Assembly: GCA_029379385.1 (NCBI GenBank)
Contig: CM055612.1
Coordinates: forward strand, 13,764,001-13,828,000
Direction of reading: 5' to 3'
DNA length: 64,000 bases
DNA from: Quillaja saponaria
Taxonomy: Eukaryota > Streptophyta > Magnoliopsida > Fabales > Quillajaceae
The position numbers and the translations under genes are program-made. The notes below the pieces were generated by a model that worked only from the letters and a program-made list of their open reading frames with translations, made no database searches and was not told where the DNA came from. Of this stretch, positions 1-12,449 are shown one piece after another (positions within the stretch are counted from its first letter, which is position 1; every line of letters starts with the position of its first letter).

Positions 1-939
1 ATTAAAAGTGTCTACTTCTTTCAAATTCCTACAAGTTCTATTGACAATTGTTCAATTTTATGTAAGCCACGCACACGAAGAATTATTTATATAAACCCTT
101 CTTATTAGACTCTTAAGAAAAATGAGACTTTCTTTAAAATGAATAGTAAAATTGAAGCTTTCAGGTAATAAAACAGATAGTTGAACTCCCATTATAAGTT
201 CTCAACCAACTTCCTATTTATATATATTTATATATGGTTCCTCATTGTATCACAAAAAGGTTTATTTTATTAGTTATTGCTTAATAGCTTTATTTATGTA
301 ATTGTGTGCATATCTTCTTCCTTTTTCTTTTTTTCCAATGAAGCATTCTTGTGGCTATTTTTCTATTTTGTCCATCAACACAAATGCACATGTTGTTTAT
401 GTATGTTTTCCATTAGATTGAATATTTCATTTCTAAAGCATCAATCTACTAATTGTTTTTGTATATTCAATTGGTTATGTTACATAATTGTTGTTTTGCC
501 TCTTTTAGTTGTTTTATTTTATGTTTTTGGGTTGCATGCATTAAGTATGTTTAAAGGTAGATTTTGTTTTCTTTCAGATTTAATGCCATTTGATTTTGTT
601 ATAACCATGCCTAGAGGACGTCATACCTTTCTTCAAGGACATCATAGATTTTCATCTGATCTGTAATCCATATTAGCAACAGTTCCATCTTTGTCTACAG
701 CTACAACTCTATCTCTATCTACAATTGCACCTCCATTTCCTTTTATAGTTGTATCTATTTCTCTGTTACTTACTTTATCATTGGAGCAAGTTCGAAACCT
801 ATCTAATATGGGCTCAGATTAGATCCCATTAAGCTCAAGATCTGTATCATCACGTAAGTTACAATTTCAAGTTCAATAATTATTTTTCTTGTTTATTGGC
901 TTTTTATGAATTTCATTATTCTTACATATACTTAATTTG

Positions 940-2390
940 TAGTGCAGCTTTAGGTGATGATCAGGATATCAAGCATGGGGCATATCTTAAGCCCTGTGTG
1001 AACAACGACGCCCCCCATGAGGTGGGTGATGTCACTGTGTGTCATAGGCGCACAAAGGGGAAAGAGAGACAAGAATAAAATTGCCCTTCCCTATAATAAT
1101 GAGAGGATCACCACTTATCCACATAGCTGGAGACAAATAAATTATCTTTATGTTTTTGTATTCAACTATATTTATACCTTGTATTTTACTTATATGCGTT
1201 TCTTTTTGTTTGTGTTACAAAGCATTCAAACCACGAGGATATAAAGGTGGGCACTACCATTTCCGGTATTATCATGAACCACCTTCAAGGTCCGAAGTTC
1301 AATTATATTATTGTTTAATTTTTAATTTCATTTTAATATGCAGTTAAATTACTAACACTTTGCTTTTGTTTTGTAATTTATGTTTCAGAGACGGTTTAGA
1401 CTCCTTCCCGAGGAGAAAGTTGCATCTCTGGGTATGTTTGATGTAATGGCAATGAAGATATGCACCTATATATTCTAAAAGCTGGATTCCAAATTGATTT
1501 GGAAGCCGCCATCAGGCCTTCTTGCTTGGAATAAGGATGGATGCCTAGATTGGAACCCACAGAATTGGTGGTAGTCGTTGTGTGACAAGTAGGTGAGCTA
1601 TGACTTCCATAGGCGTTTTTGGACGATGATAGCAAATAATGAATGGGTGGTGACCTTATTCACCAGAAGCGACTAGTTAATTATATTTTATTTAATAAAT
1701 ATTAGTTAGAAATTTGTATTATAGCCTTTTAACTAATATTGTTTTATATTTTTTGTACAGGAGAAACAGTCGGGTCCAGAATGTACAGTTATTGAGGTTT
1801 TCGACTGTACTAACAAGAGAAAGTCCAATGACTTTGTTGACACGAAGTAGAAGTCCATCAGTGTTGGTATTATTTACTTTTTTTATTTTACATTATTGTT
1901 TTCTGTTTTACATACATAACTGATTTTCATTTATAGGAGAAGTTTAAGGCTTTAAAGTCGATGGAAATGGGGAAATCTAGCACCAGCCAGAAAAGATAGG
2001 ACTGATACACTTACTGAGGTCCCCATGAGTGACCTACCTCTCTTTCATAAAGCTAGAGAGCAACAAGAAGAATGGTCTCATTTACTGCTTTAGGGGTTGT
2101 ATCAACTCCCAGCAAATATTGAGCAAAGTTGTAGGGTCCGCAGCTTTTGTCACCACTACTCAAAGCTTCGCAACAACTTCTATTACATCTCCATCTCATT
2201 TAAGACTCACTCCAGAGCAGATAGTGCTTATGCAAAAGTTAGTTAGGAGAAAGGTAGAGAAAGATAGGGTACATCGAACTACCTCCGACACCGCCATCTC
2301 AACAATCTCAAGTAAATATTCTTTTAATTTTATTTTCATAATGCAAAAGTTTAACTTTATTATAGTTTAAATGCAAAAGTTTAACTTTTA
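940..2390 (+). pseudogene. Ptta/En-Spm plant transposase-like gene remnant
   Basis: Short exon-like pieces occur in several frames. Around 1765-1860 a segment reads like the region of plant Ptta/En-Spm proteins where an F-x-x-(T/C)-(N/H)-x-(K/R) stretch is followed by FVD (here CTNKRKSNDFVDTKS). Around 2000-2130 a further piece reads PLFHKAREQQEEWSHLL before a stop. Piece ends near 1760 (tacag) and 2382-2400 look like splice sites. Several in-frame stops and frame changes show it is not functional. The related, better preserved gene at 51650-53979 in the second CACTA element supports the assignment, but the match here is by eye and weak outside those segments. Confidence 0.42.
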
Positions 2391-2394
2391 AAAC

Positions 2395-2608
2395 TTAGGT
2401 TCAGGAAGAAAACCGATCAAATACAAGTTTGTTTCCGATTTCGATCTTACCCCAATGATTGTGGGGACAAATAAGACCTATAGAAAAAAATAGAAATCTA
2501 TATGGATCAACGATTAAGATATTAGGCCAAACTTTCAAGCCAAAAACTTTAAAAACCTAGGTTCGAGTGAAAAACAGTCAAATACATGTATGTTTTAGAT
2601 TCCAGGAG
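2395..2608. repeat. ~165-bp tandem array, left part before the gypsy insertion
   Basis: One and a part copies of the unit found again at 13365-14365. Shared words include gacaaataagac, gatattaggccaaact, and a cgatcaaatacaagt-like string. The array breaks off exactly at 2608, where the gypsy LTR begins, and resumes at 13365 in phase. Confidence 0.75.
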
Positions 2609-5085
2609 TGTTATAACCCGATAATTTAACATGTATGCTAGAATTCTCATACGTAATTGTGTATATATATATATATTATCAGTGGTTGATTTATGTGTAC
2701 TTAATAGGAAAGTTATATATATATATATAGATAAATAAATCTTCCAAGATTTAATATGAGCCATTCAACCTAGCTTGACTATTATTCTACCTAGTTTGAT
2801 TATTTTCCTTGGCTATACACTATTTTGCTTTATCTTTTTGGTGAGCTTCTTCCTTATGATCGAACTTAGTCTTTCCTCTCTTCTATCTTATTTCTTTCCT
2901 TCCTGTTAGTGAACGGATGGTGGTGGTTAGCCAAGACAGTGATATGGTTAGCGTGAAAAACCCTTTTCTTGGTGACAAAATCTTACTCTTTCATTGGTAG
3001 GTTGTGGGATTGAAATTTGAGGAAGTTTAAGAGCTGAAATTCAGCTTACTCAAGGCGATACTAGCTGGGGAAAATTGGTTCTTTTGTTGGGGTGGTTACA
3101 TACTTCTCTTTCCTTTTCTTGTTGTGGCGTGTGTTTGGGTGTGAGGGAAGCAAAGTACCACCATAAATTTCCTATTAAATCCCTGTAGCCTAGTTAATTG
3201 TCTTAATTTCTAGCTGTTTATCCTTATGTTGTCTAAGTGTTAGCGTGAGAAAGGATATGCTTAAAGGAGAGTGAGGGGCAACAGTTGTTGAAGCTTGTTG
3301 AGTGCCCTGTTTTCAGTCTATTGAAGCTGAATTGGAGAAGATGTATTTTACATCCTTTCGGAATTCAAGTGGCATGTGGAAACAGGAGGCAACAAGGTGT
3401 AGGTGGGGAAATTTGTTTCCTTGAATTTGGAATAGCTTCTTTAGTGTGTTTATTTAGTTCTCTTAATGTTAACTATATGGTGATAAGCATATAATTTATG
3501 TCCCTAATTGAGATTTAAAGAATTAATAAATTGAGATGGTGGAAGTCTTTTTACATTTGATTAAGAATATTAGATAAGTAAATAAAGAATGCTGGTAGGC
3601 AAATATAGGAAAAAAAATAAGGATACTATTAAAAGTTGAATGGAAATTATACTAATACTAAAAAGTCTGATTGAGTTTGAAAAACTAGGTTAAATTAAAT
3701 TACACAATTGTAGCACATAAACTAAGTTATGAATAATCAAAGATAAGGATGGACAGTTTAAACTCCAGATTAATTCTAGATAATTAAATGAAGTTTAAAA
3801 GTTAACAATGGAAATGTACGTGAATTAGGGAATTAATTGGTTATACTATGATCGTATCAATATACGAATTGAAATTTTTTTTTCAACTTCAGGGCATGTC
3901 GAGGATATTTCGACACCTTCACTATTGGATGAATTGACGAATCACGTCATGCTCATGTGAGTGGATTATGTGCTTTATGGTTATCAGATTTTTGTATGCA
4001 ACTATATGTATGTTTGAATTGATGCGATCTAATGTAAAATAAATGGATAAATTATTTCATTGACTTAATTGAGTGATATGCATATGATATTGATTGTGAT
4101 TGATAAGGGCCAATAACCGAACACTTTCTAAGGACTGATTTTTTTCATTTCAAATTTAAAGTCCAGGTGCACCTCGGATATTTGAACTTGAAATTTGACA
4201 TCATTTATTCTGATATTGATAAATTTTTAAACAAATGGAGTGCTCAGCCCTGGTGGGACGGATTGTTACGGAGAATTAAATTGTTGTGCGGGAGCATAAA
4301 TGCGTTGTAGGGAGAGATAATTTTGTGCGGGGCTGAGTTACTCATTGGCCCTTTGTTTGTTCAATTGGTTGTTGGTTGTTGGTTGTTGGTTGTTGATTGT
4401 TGATATGGTTTAATTAGTACATTGAAATTTTGTGATCTAAATGAATTATGGTTGTGTAATAATTTTGGTTTCGTACATGTGCAAGCAATTCGAATATTAA
4501 CTTTAAACTATGATTTATTTGTTGTGTGATGCTGATTCCCTTAGGGCACATGATTTTCTCACTGAGTCCCTGTGACTCACTCTTTCCTTTTTGATTGTTT
4601 TTCTTTAGTTTTTAGGAATCCCACTACTAGTCGTAACGAAAGTGTTACCTGCTGATTCTACCGCAGAGAGGTATATCTCGGAAATCACACACTTGGAGCA
4701 GTAAAGGATAGTACTTGTAGTCACCTAGGATGTCATGAATGGTCATCATATATATTGTATTTATTATGGTGCTGTCTTATTTTGTTAGGAGTGGAGCTCT
4801 TCTGTATATTCTGATATCACAATTTACTATTGACTTTTATCCAGGTTGTTTGTTTATATTATGGATATGTTTCAACGTACAGGGAACCTCAGCCAATATT
4901 TTAAGTAATCATTTTATATTTTAACTGTCGTTACCGTATTTTATTTTTTTAACTCTTTATTATTTTGATAGTATTGACTACAATTTATTTTTAAGTCGTG
5001 ATGCACACTACTTGCATATTTAAGGTTACGGGGGTATGGATACCCATTCCTCTGGCAAGTCATACCTCCATTTGGGGGTGTGACA
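2609..5085 (+). repeat. 5' LTR of the gypsy element
   Basis: 2477 bp, TG...CA ends. It matches the 3' LTR over its whole length with scattered substitutions and a deletion near 3165-3185 relative to 10600-10675 of the 3' copy. It lacks the ~790-bp insertion present in the 3' LTR. A 7-bp microsatellite of TTGGTTG units lies at about 4365-4402. Small open frames at 3285-3494 and 4739-4924 recur in the other LTR and are treated as non-coding. Confidence 0.93.
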
Positions 5086-5087
5086 AG

Positions 5088-5101
5088 TTAGTATCAGAGC
5101 A
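5088..5101 (+). other. Primer-binding site (initiator tRNA-Met type)
   Basis: Three bases after the LTR end the sequence reads TTAGTATCAGAGCA, one base away from the TGGTATCAGAGC core used by most plant LTR retrotransposons. Confidence 0.8.
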
Positions 5102-5284
5102 TGGTTAGAGGTATGTGACTACAAGTATGGAATGTTATTGCTTAGTTCTCGTACATTGCCGGGGATGGATTTATTGATGTGTTCTAAATAGTCCTGAAAC
5201 TCCAAGTTATGATTATTTATAGGTATTGTTTTTTATTTTATCTTATAATTGTACATTAAAGTTTTGTGTATTTGTTCTATATAT

Positions 5285-6575
5285 AATGTGAAGAAGAGAT
5301 CGTGTTCTTAGTCAAGAGGAGCAGCAAGAGGCTGGCTCTGATCAGGGATCCACTGGTTCCCAAACACCGGCAATTAGAGGCAAGGGTCGGCGGTGACACG
5401 GTAGAGGTAGAGGCCGAGGTAGGGCTGCTGAACCAGTTCAGGTAGCAGCTCCTGGTATCGATATGGAGTTGTTGGTGTAGAGATTATACAGCTTTTAGAG
5501 GACTGTAGGTGACTTAGTTGGGATTTGAGCCCAACAGCAGCCACTGATAGTTCCCCCTGTTTAATCTCAGCAGGAGGCAAATCCCCCAACTCGAGTTCAA
5601 GCAGGATTGAGGAGTATTTGTGACATTACATGACTTTAGGAAGATGTAGACGCCGAGAATTTTTGGGGTTGATCCAGTACAGGATATTTATGCTTTCCTC
5701 AAGGAGTTAGACTAACTATGTATAGCTTTGGGATAGATCTCGTCTGTGCAGTTAAGTTGGTTAGCTATCAGTTACATGATGTGGCTTATGATTGGTATAA
5801 GACATTGGTGCAGCGGCGAACTGAGCCTAGTCCACTGACGTGGCAGGAGTTCAACATAGCTTTTCTAAATCATTTTTTACCTGAGAGTGTACGAGACAAG
5901 CATGCTTATGATTTTGAGCAATTAGTGCAAACAGAGGGTATGTCAGTGGTGGAGTGCAAGACTTGATTTACTTAACTGTCTCGTTTTGCCCCGCATTTAG
6001 TCGCCAAGAAGCAGATGAGGGTGAAGATATTCGTGCATGATCAGTGTTCGTGTCAGACACTATGACTTATACTTAAGCTTGTGGATGCTGCTTATCAATT
6101 AGAGACTAGGGTGGTGGAGAGACAGGCAGAATGAGAAAGTTATAAAAAGGCAAGGCAGGAGGGTTCATTGACCTCTTGAACTGGTAATTCACGGAGGCCT
6201 GGGGGTGAATCTACCTCTGGGCAAAGTTCATTTAGAGGAAGTTTTTAGCCAGGTAGAAGTCAAATGAGGCGAGGTTCAAGAACTCAGTTTAGAGGAGGAT
6301 CGTCAAGCAAACCCCGATCATATAAGCTCTCCTACATACTCTACTTGTGGCAATAGGCATACTGGGCAGTGTAGACTGAGGACAGGTGTATGCTTTAAAT
6401 GTGGAGCAATGGATCATCGTATTTGAGACTGTCCATTATTAAGAGGTCAGTCCACTTCAGTTAGGACTCCTTCTTTAGTCCAGGGTAAACCCCCACTTCC
6501 TGCAACACCTACGAGGCCTCCAGGGGTACGTGGTGGTTTTTCCACAGGTTCTTCATCATCAGGGAGAGGTCAGGC
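5285..6575 (+). pseudogene. gypsy gag (capsid and nucleocapsid), broken
   Basis: The capsid-like part is at 5718-5966, with the retrotransposon gag signature W(Y) ... LTWQEFNIAFLNHFLPESVRDK. Upstream, around 5380-5420, runs an Arg/Gly-rich coding stretch. A CCHC zinc knuckle is encoded at 6391-6432 as CFKCGAMDHRI(stop)DC, so the C-x2-C-x4-H-x4-C spacing is kept but a stop falls inside it. Other stops (for example near 5963 and 6128) divide the frame. In an intact element this part makes the particle shell and binds RNA. Confidence 0.85.
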
Positions 6576-6588
6576 CTAAGTCGATGCT

Positions 6589-6985
6589 TTGACAACTCAA
6601 GATGCTCATGCTTTTAATGCAGTGGTATTAAGTAATTTGTTTGTTTGTTCCATTAGTGCTAAAGTGCTATTTGATCGAAGAGCTACTCATTCTTTCATCT
6701 CGCCATATTTTGCTTCCTGGGTGGGGAAGGTCATGGAGCCTCTTGAGATCCCTCTAGCAGTCTCAACTCTATGAGGAGAAATTATCTTAGAAGACCGGCA
6801 TATATCTTCATATGAAGTTCTTGTAAGGGATGATAATTGTCTGGCAAACTTAATCATACTAGATATGCTGGAATATGATGTGATTCTAGGCATGGATTGG
6901 TTGTCTAACCATCATACTTTGGTAAACTGTCATGATAAGAGTGTTAAGTTTTGCATTCCTGCCAAGTTGACTGTTATTGTTTAAG
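6589..6985 (+). pseudogene. gypsy aspartic protease, broken
   Basis: The open stretch 6589-6774 carries the retropepsin region. Where the family has D-S-G-A-T-H-S-F-I, this copy reads FDRRATHSFIS, so the Ser-Gly after the catalytic Asp is lost. Further on (6830-6905) the sequence encodes an I-L-x-M-(D/E) segment followed by a G-M-D-W-L motif typical of the C-terminal part of gypsy proteases. A stop near 6772 and another near 6982 interrupt the frame. Confidence 0.82.
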
Positions 6986-7034
6986 GGGATCGGAGTGAGG
7001 TTCCTCACAATTTAATTTCAGCTATTCAAGCAAG

Positions 7035-8590
7035 ATGACTTATCACAAGAAGAAGCATCAAGCTTATCTAGCTTTTGTCAGAGATACTCAGCTAGAGTGT
7101 CCTCATATCCTAGTAGTGAGGGAGTTTTCTGTTGTTTTCCCTAAAGAGCTTCCAAGGCTTCCTCCCAACTGTGAGATTGAGTTCGGAATTGAGTTATTAC
7201 CTAGCACTCAACCAATTTCTATTCCTTTCTAAAGAATGGCTCCTAGTGAGTTAAAGGAGCTTAAAGTGCAACTACAAGATTTGCTGGATAAAAGGTTCAT
7301 TCGTCCTAGTTCATCTCCTTGGGGTGCTCCTGTTTTGTTTGTTAAAAAGAAGGATGGCTCATTTAGACAATGCATCAATTACTGACAACTAAATAAGGTC
7401 ACAGTTAAAAACAAGTATCATCCTTTCAAGATTGATGACTTATTTGAACATGCAGGGAGCTTAGTGTTTTTCTAAAATTGATTTTCGTTTGGGGTATCAC
7501 CAACACCTAATTAAGAAAAAAGATATTCTAAAAACTGCTTTTCGCACTCAGTGTGGGCACTATGAATTCTTAGTTATGTCTTTTAGGCTTACTAACACTC
7601 CTACAGTATTCAAGGATCTGATGAATAAGTTGTTTAAGCCTTTCTTGGATTAGTTTGTTATTGTTTTCATTGATGAAATTCTGGTATATTCTCGAAGTGA
7701 GGAGGAGCATGAGCAGCATTCTTCGGATTGTATTGCAAACACTGAAAGAAAATAAGCTTTATGCTAAATTCTTTATGTGTGAATTTTGGCTGAATCGAGT
7801 AACTTTTCTCAGGCATGTGATTTCTAAGGAAGGTATTCGTGCATACCCAAGCAAGATAGAAGCAGTTCAAAATTGGCCTCGACCAACAAATGTATCTGAA
7901 ATTCACAGTTTTCTAAGCTTAGCCGGGTATTACAGGAGATTTATTAGAGAATTTCTCCCATATTGCTTCTCCTTTAACTCGACTAGGCTTAGAAAGGAAT
8001 CAAGTTTTTATGGTCCGAGACTTCTGAAGAAAGTTTTCAAAAACTAAAAACTTGTTTGACTTCAGCTCCTGTCCTTGCACCTCCTTTTACTATGGGTAAG
8101 TATGTTGTGTTTTTTATGCTTCTCATATTGGACTTGGTTGTGTTTTGATGCAAGATGGAAGAGTTGTAGCATATACTTCTAGGTAGCTGAAAAAGCATAA
8201 GGTGGACTAACCTACTCATGATCTTAAGATGGCAGCATTAATTTTTACATTAAAGATATGGAGGCATTACTTATATGGTGAGACTTTTAAGATTTTCACG
8301 GATCACAAAAGTCTTAAATACATTTTTAATCAGAAAGAGCTGAATCTGAGATAGCGTAGATGGATTGAGCTACTAGAGGATTATGACTGTTCGATTTCTT
8401 ATCATCCAGGTAAAGCAAATGTGGTTGCTGATGCTCTGAGTAGGAAGCCTATGGGTAGTCTATCACATGTGTCAGTTATGCGTAGTCAGGTAGTCAAAGA
8501 ATTGCAGCAATGCAAGGCTGAAAGAGTTAAATTCGAAGTGTCTCCTCAGGAAATATTCATGTTTAAGTGCAGTCCACTTTTGTGCAAGCC
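7035..8590 (+). pseudogene. gypsy reverse transcriptase and RNase H, broken
   Basis: Reverse transcriptase begins around 7100-7240 (PRLPPNCEIEF... then [17 protein letters not shown]) and continues with the [19 protein letters not shown] region at about 7310-7370. The catalytic F-I-D-D box near 7667-7684 reads FIDE, so the second Asp is replaced. Stops occur near 7230, 7383, 7473 and 7653, with frameshifts. The thumb and connection segment is open at 7655-8047. RNase H follows at about 8045-8460, ending with an ADALSRK motif near 8430-8450. The same order is seen, better preserved, in the minus-strand copy at 62790-64000. Confidence 0.88.
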
Positions 8591-8624
8591 ATAAAAGCAT
8601 CATAAGCAGTTGATCCAGAGGTGA

Positions 8625-9966
8625 TTGGCTAAAAGAACTAAATATGAGCAAGGAATTACTGGTGATTTCAGGGTGTATGGTGAAGGGGTGTTAAGATATG
8701 GTGATAGGATAGTGGTGCCACCTGATTTGGAGTTGAGGAAGAAGATTCTTGAAGCAGTTTATTGTTCATCATATGTTATGCATCCTCGTTCTTCTAAAAT
8801 GTATCAGGATTTAAGAAAATTTTACTAGTGGAAGGGTATGAAGAAGGATGTTGCTGATTTTGTTTCTAAATGTTTAGTATGTCAACAAGTAAAAGCTAAG
8901 CATCAAAGGCCTGCAGGAATGTTACAAAAACTGGAAGTTCCAGAGAAGTGGGAAAAAGTCACCATGAACTTTGTATCAGGACTTCCTAAGTCTCTTAGGG
9001 GTTTTCATTCCATTTGGGTGATTGTAGGTCGTTTGACAAAGTCTGCACATTTCCTTCCAGTAAATACCATTTACTCAGCACATCAGTATGCGAAGCTGTA
9101 TTTGGATGATATTGTTCCATTACATGAAGTACTAGTTTCTATTATTTCTGACCAAGGTACTCAATTTACTGCAACGTTTTGGATATCTTTTCAGAAGGCT
9201 CTTGGTACTCAATTGTTATTCAGTACGACTTTTCACCCTCAGACGTATGGGCAATCTAAGAGAACAATACAAACTTTAGAAGATATGTTGCGAGCTTGTG
9301 TGATGGATTTTGAAGGTAGTTGGGATCAGCATCTTCTGTTAATGGAGTTTGCTTATAATAACAGCTATCATAGTAGCATTCAGATTGCACCATTTGAAGC
9401 GTTGTATGGTAGGAAGTGTCGATCTCTAGTTAGTTAGTTTGAGACGGGCGAGCATCAGTTGTTAGGGCCTGAGTTAAATCAAGAAGCTGTGGAGAAGGTT
9501 CAGGTGATTTGTTATAAATTACAGACAGCTCAAAGCCAAAAAAAGTCGTATGCTGATAACCGGAGAAGACAATTGGAATTTGATGTGGGTGATCACGTGT
9601 TCCTGAAGATTTCTTCTTTTAAAGGTGTTATGAGATTCGGTAAGAAAGGTAAATTAAGTCCAAGATTTATTGGGAGATGGCATACAAGTTAGCATTACCG
9701 CCGGACTTGGATAGGGTGCATCCAGTATTCCATGTATCTATGCTTTGTAAGTATTTGCCAGATGAATCTCATATTTTATGAATTTAGAAGGTGCAAGTTG
9801 ACAAGGACCTGACGTACGAGGAACAACCAGTGGAAATTATTAAAAAACAAGTCCGTAAACTTCGATTGAAGATTATTCCTTCAGTAAAAGTTTTATGGCA
9901 ACATCACGGAGAGCAAGAAGCCACTTGGGAGTCTGAGAGTGAAATGAAACAATGTTATCCATATTA
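8625..9966 (+). pseudogene. gypsy integrase with chromodomain-like C-terminus, broken
   Basis: The zinc-binding N-terminus (8745-8890) ends in CLVCQ but the first His position reads Tyr, and a stop at 8826-8828 splits it. The core is at 8838-9437. Of the D,D,E triad, the first Asp is Asn (MNFVSGLP), the second is kept (SDQGTQFT) and the Glu is Lys (GQSKRTIQ). A stop follows at 9435. The C-terminal part (9459-9692) has the KLSPRFIG segment. After a frameshift the tail (about 9800-9966) encodes [15 protein letters not shown], the pattern of the chromodomain-like end of chromoviral integrases. Confidence 0.88.
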
Positions 9967-10036
9967 ATTTGAATAATCCAGGTAAACGATATATTCCTAT
10001 AACTCTTAATTCGAAATTCGAGACAAATTATTTTTT

Positions 10037-10051
10037 AAAGGGAGGAGATAT
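10037..10051 (+). other. Polypurine tract of the gypsy element
   Basis: AAAGGGAGGAGATAT lies immediately 5' of the 3' LTR start at 10052, the usual position of the plus-strand primer in LTR retrotransposons. The minus-strand relative has a matching tract at 61251-61265. Confidence 0.85.
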
Positions 10052-11661
10052 TGTTATAACCCAATAATTTAACGTGTGCTAGAATTCTCGTACGTAATTA
10101 TGTATATATACATATTATCAGTGGTTGATTTATATGTACTTAATAGGAAAGTTATATATATATATATATATCTTCCAAGATTTAATATGAGCCATTCAAC
10201 CTACCTTAACTATTATTCTACCTAGTTTAACTATTGTACTTGGCTATACACGATTTTGCTTCATCTTTTTGGTGAGCTTCTTCCTTGTGACCGACTTAGT
10301 CTTTCCTCTCTTCTGTCTTGTTTCTTTCCTTCCTGTTGGTGAATGGATAGTGGTGGTTAGCCGAGAAGGTGATATGGTTGGCGTGAAATACCCTTTTCTT
10401 TGTGACAAAATCTTGCTCTTTCATTAGTAGGTTATGGGATTGAAAATTTGAGGAAGTTTGAGAGCTGAAATTTAGCTTACTCAATGCGGTACCAGCTGGG
10501 AAAAATTGGTTCTTTTGTTGTGGTGGTTACACACTTCTCTTTCCTTTTCTTGTTATGGCGTGTGTTTTGGTGTTAGGGAAGCAAAGTACCATCATAAATT
10601 TCAACCATGGGTGGAGAAGGTAGAGACTTGGTTGGCTGGAAAAAAAAATCCTGTTCTGTCGTGGGTCATCATCCTTGTAGCCTAGTTAATTGTCTTAATT
10701 TCTAGCTGTTTGTGCATTTGTTATCTAAGTGTTGGCGTGAGAAAGGAGTGCTTAAAGGAGAGTGAGAGGCAGCAGCTATTGAAGCTTGTTGAGTGCCCTG
10801 TTTTAGGTCTATTGAAGCTGAATTGGAGAAGGTGTATTTTACATCCTTTTGGAATTCAAGTGGCGTGTGGAAACATGAGGCAGCAAGGTGTAGGTGGGGA
10901 AATTTGTTTCCTTGAATTTGGAATAGCTTCTTTAGTGTGTTTATTTAGTTCTCTTAATGTTCACCATATGGTGATAAGCATATAATTTATGTGCCTAATT
11001 GAGAGTTAAAGAATTAACAAATTGAGATGGTGGAAGTCTTTTTACATTTGATTAAGAATATTAGATAAGTAAATAAAGAATGCTAGTAGGCAAATATGGG
11101 GAAAAAAAAAAGTATACTATTAAAAGTTGAATGGAAATTATACTAATACTAAAAAGTCTGATTGAGTTTGAAAAACTAGGTTAAATTAAATTACACAATT
11201 GTAGCACATAAACTAAGTTATGAATAATCAAAGATAAGGTGGACAATTTAAACTCCAGATTAATTCTAGATAATTAAATGAAGTTTAAAAGTTAACAATG
11301 GAAATGTACATGAATTAGGGAATTAATTGGTTATACTATGATCGTATCAATTTATATACGAATTGAAATTTTTTTTTCAACTCCAGGGCATGTCAAGGAT
11401 ATTCCAACACCTTCACAGATTGGATGAATTGCAAATCACACTCGTGATCTTGTGAGTGGATTATGTGCTTTATGGTTATCAGATTTTTGTGTGCAGCTAT
11501 TTGTATGTTTGAATTAATGCGATCTAATGTAAAATAAATAGATAAATTATTTCATTGATTTAATTGAGTGATATGCATTTGATATTGATTATGATTGATA
11601 GGGGACAATAACTGGACACTTTTTAAGGACTGATTTTTTTCATTTCAAATTTAAAGTCCAG

Positions 11662-12449
11662 GGATTTTGGACATAAGGGTCCAAGTTCCAATGTTTTTAG
11701 CCAATATGGTAGGTTTTATAATTAAAATGCCAAAATGAGGTAATTTAGAAACCGGATTTTGAAAATCCGATTTCTACCTCCACATCATCAGCCCACGGGC
11801 CCAACACCACATGCTCACGGCCCCATCCCTACAAAAAACTAAAACTAGATTTTCAAAATCAGGTTTCAGGCTATACATTTTAAATTTAAAAAATATCATA
11901 TAAATTTAAAAATTATCTAAAATTAAAAATACCACACTTTCAAAAATTAAAAATTATCATGTATTGTAAATATAAAAATTATTATACACTTTTAAATTTT
12001 ATCATTCATTTTAAAATTTAAATATATCATACACTATATAAAAAAAAATATTATACATTTTAATATTTTAAAACTTTAAAATTTATGATTTTTTTTTTAA
12101 TTTAAAGTGTATGATATTTTTAAAATTTTTAATGTATGATATATTTAAATTTTAAAATATATGATAAATTTTAAATTTAAAGTGTAATAAATTTTAAATT
12201 TTAAATTTTAAATTTTAAATTTTAAATTGTATGATTATTTTAAAATATGATATTTTTAAATTTAAAAATTTATGATAATTTTTAAATTATAATGATGTGT
12301 AGTGATGGGCCCATGAGCTAGTGATGTGGAGTTAGAAACTGGATTTTGAAAATCCGGTTTCTCAAGTTACCCCATTTTGGTATTTTAAGTACAAAACTTA
12401 CCATATTGACTAAAAATATTGGAACTTAGACTCTTGTGTCCAAAATTCC
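11662..12449. mobile_element. Non-autonomous foldback / long-TIR DNA element inside the 3' LTR
   Basis: The 5' LTR has uninterrupted sequence where the 3' LTR carries this 788-bp insert. Its ends are inverted repeats: the left end begins GGATTTTGGACATAAGGGTC and the right end, reversed, begins GGAATTTTGGACACAAGAGT. The similarity goes on inward for about 200 bp on the left (to ~11870) and 150 bp on the right (from ~12295), including a hairpin-like GGATTTTGAAAATCCG word near both ends. TCCAG flanks it on both sides (11657-11661 and 12450-12454), a likely 5-bp target duplication. The core is almost pure A/T and has no coding sequence. The superfamily is not settled. Confidence 0.8.
12185..12230. 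repeat. (AAATTTT)n microsatellite
   Basis: About five to six consecutive 7-bp units in the A/T-only core of the foldback element. Confidence 0.8.

Noticed and set aside
3285..3494. 69-residue open frame in the 5' LTR, with a longer relative at 10710-10985
   Set aside because: Both are the same LTR sequence repeated; no domain, and no conserved start context. Treated as non-coding LTR.
4739..4924. Open frame in the LTR, and its partner at 13019-13273
   Set aside because: Same LTR sequence in both copies, with no coding signature beyond chance openness.
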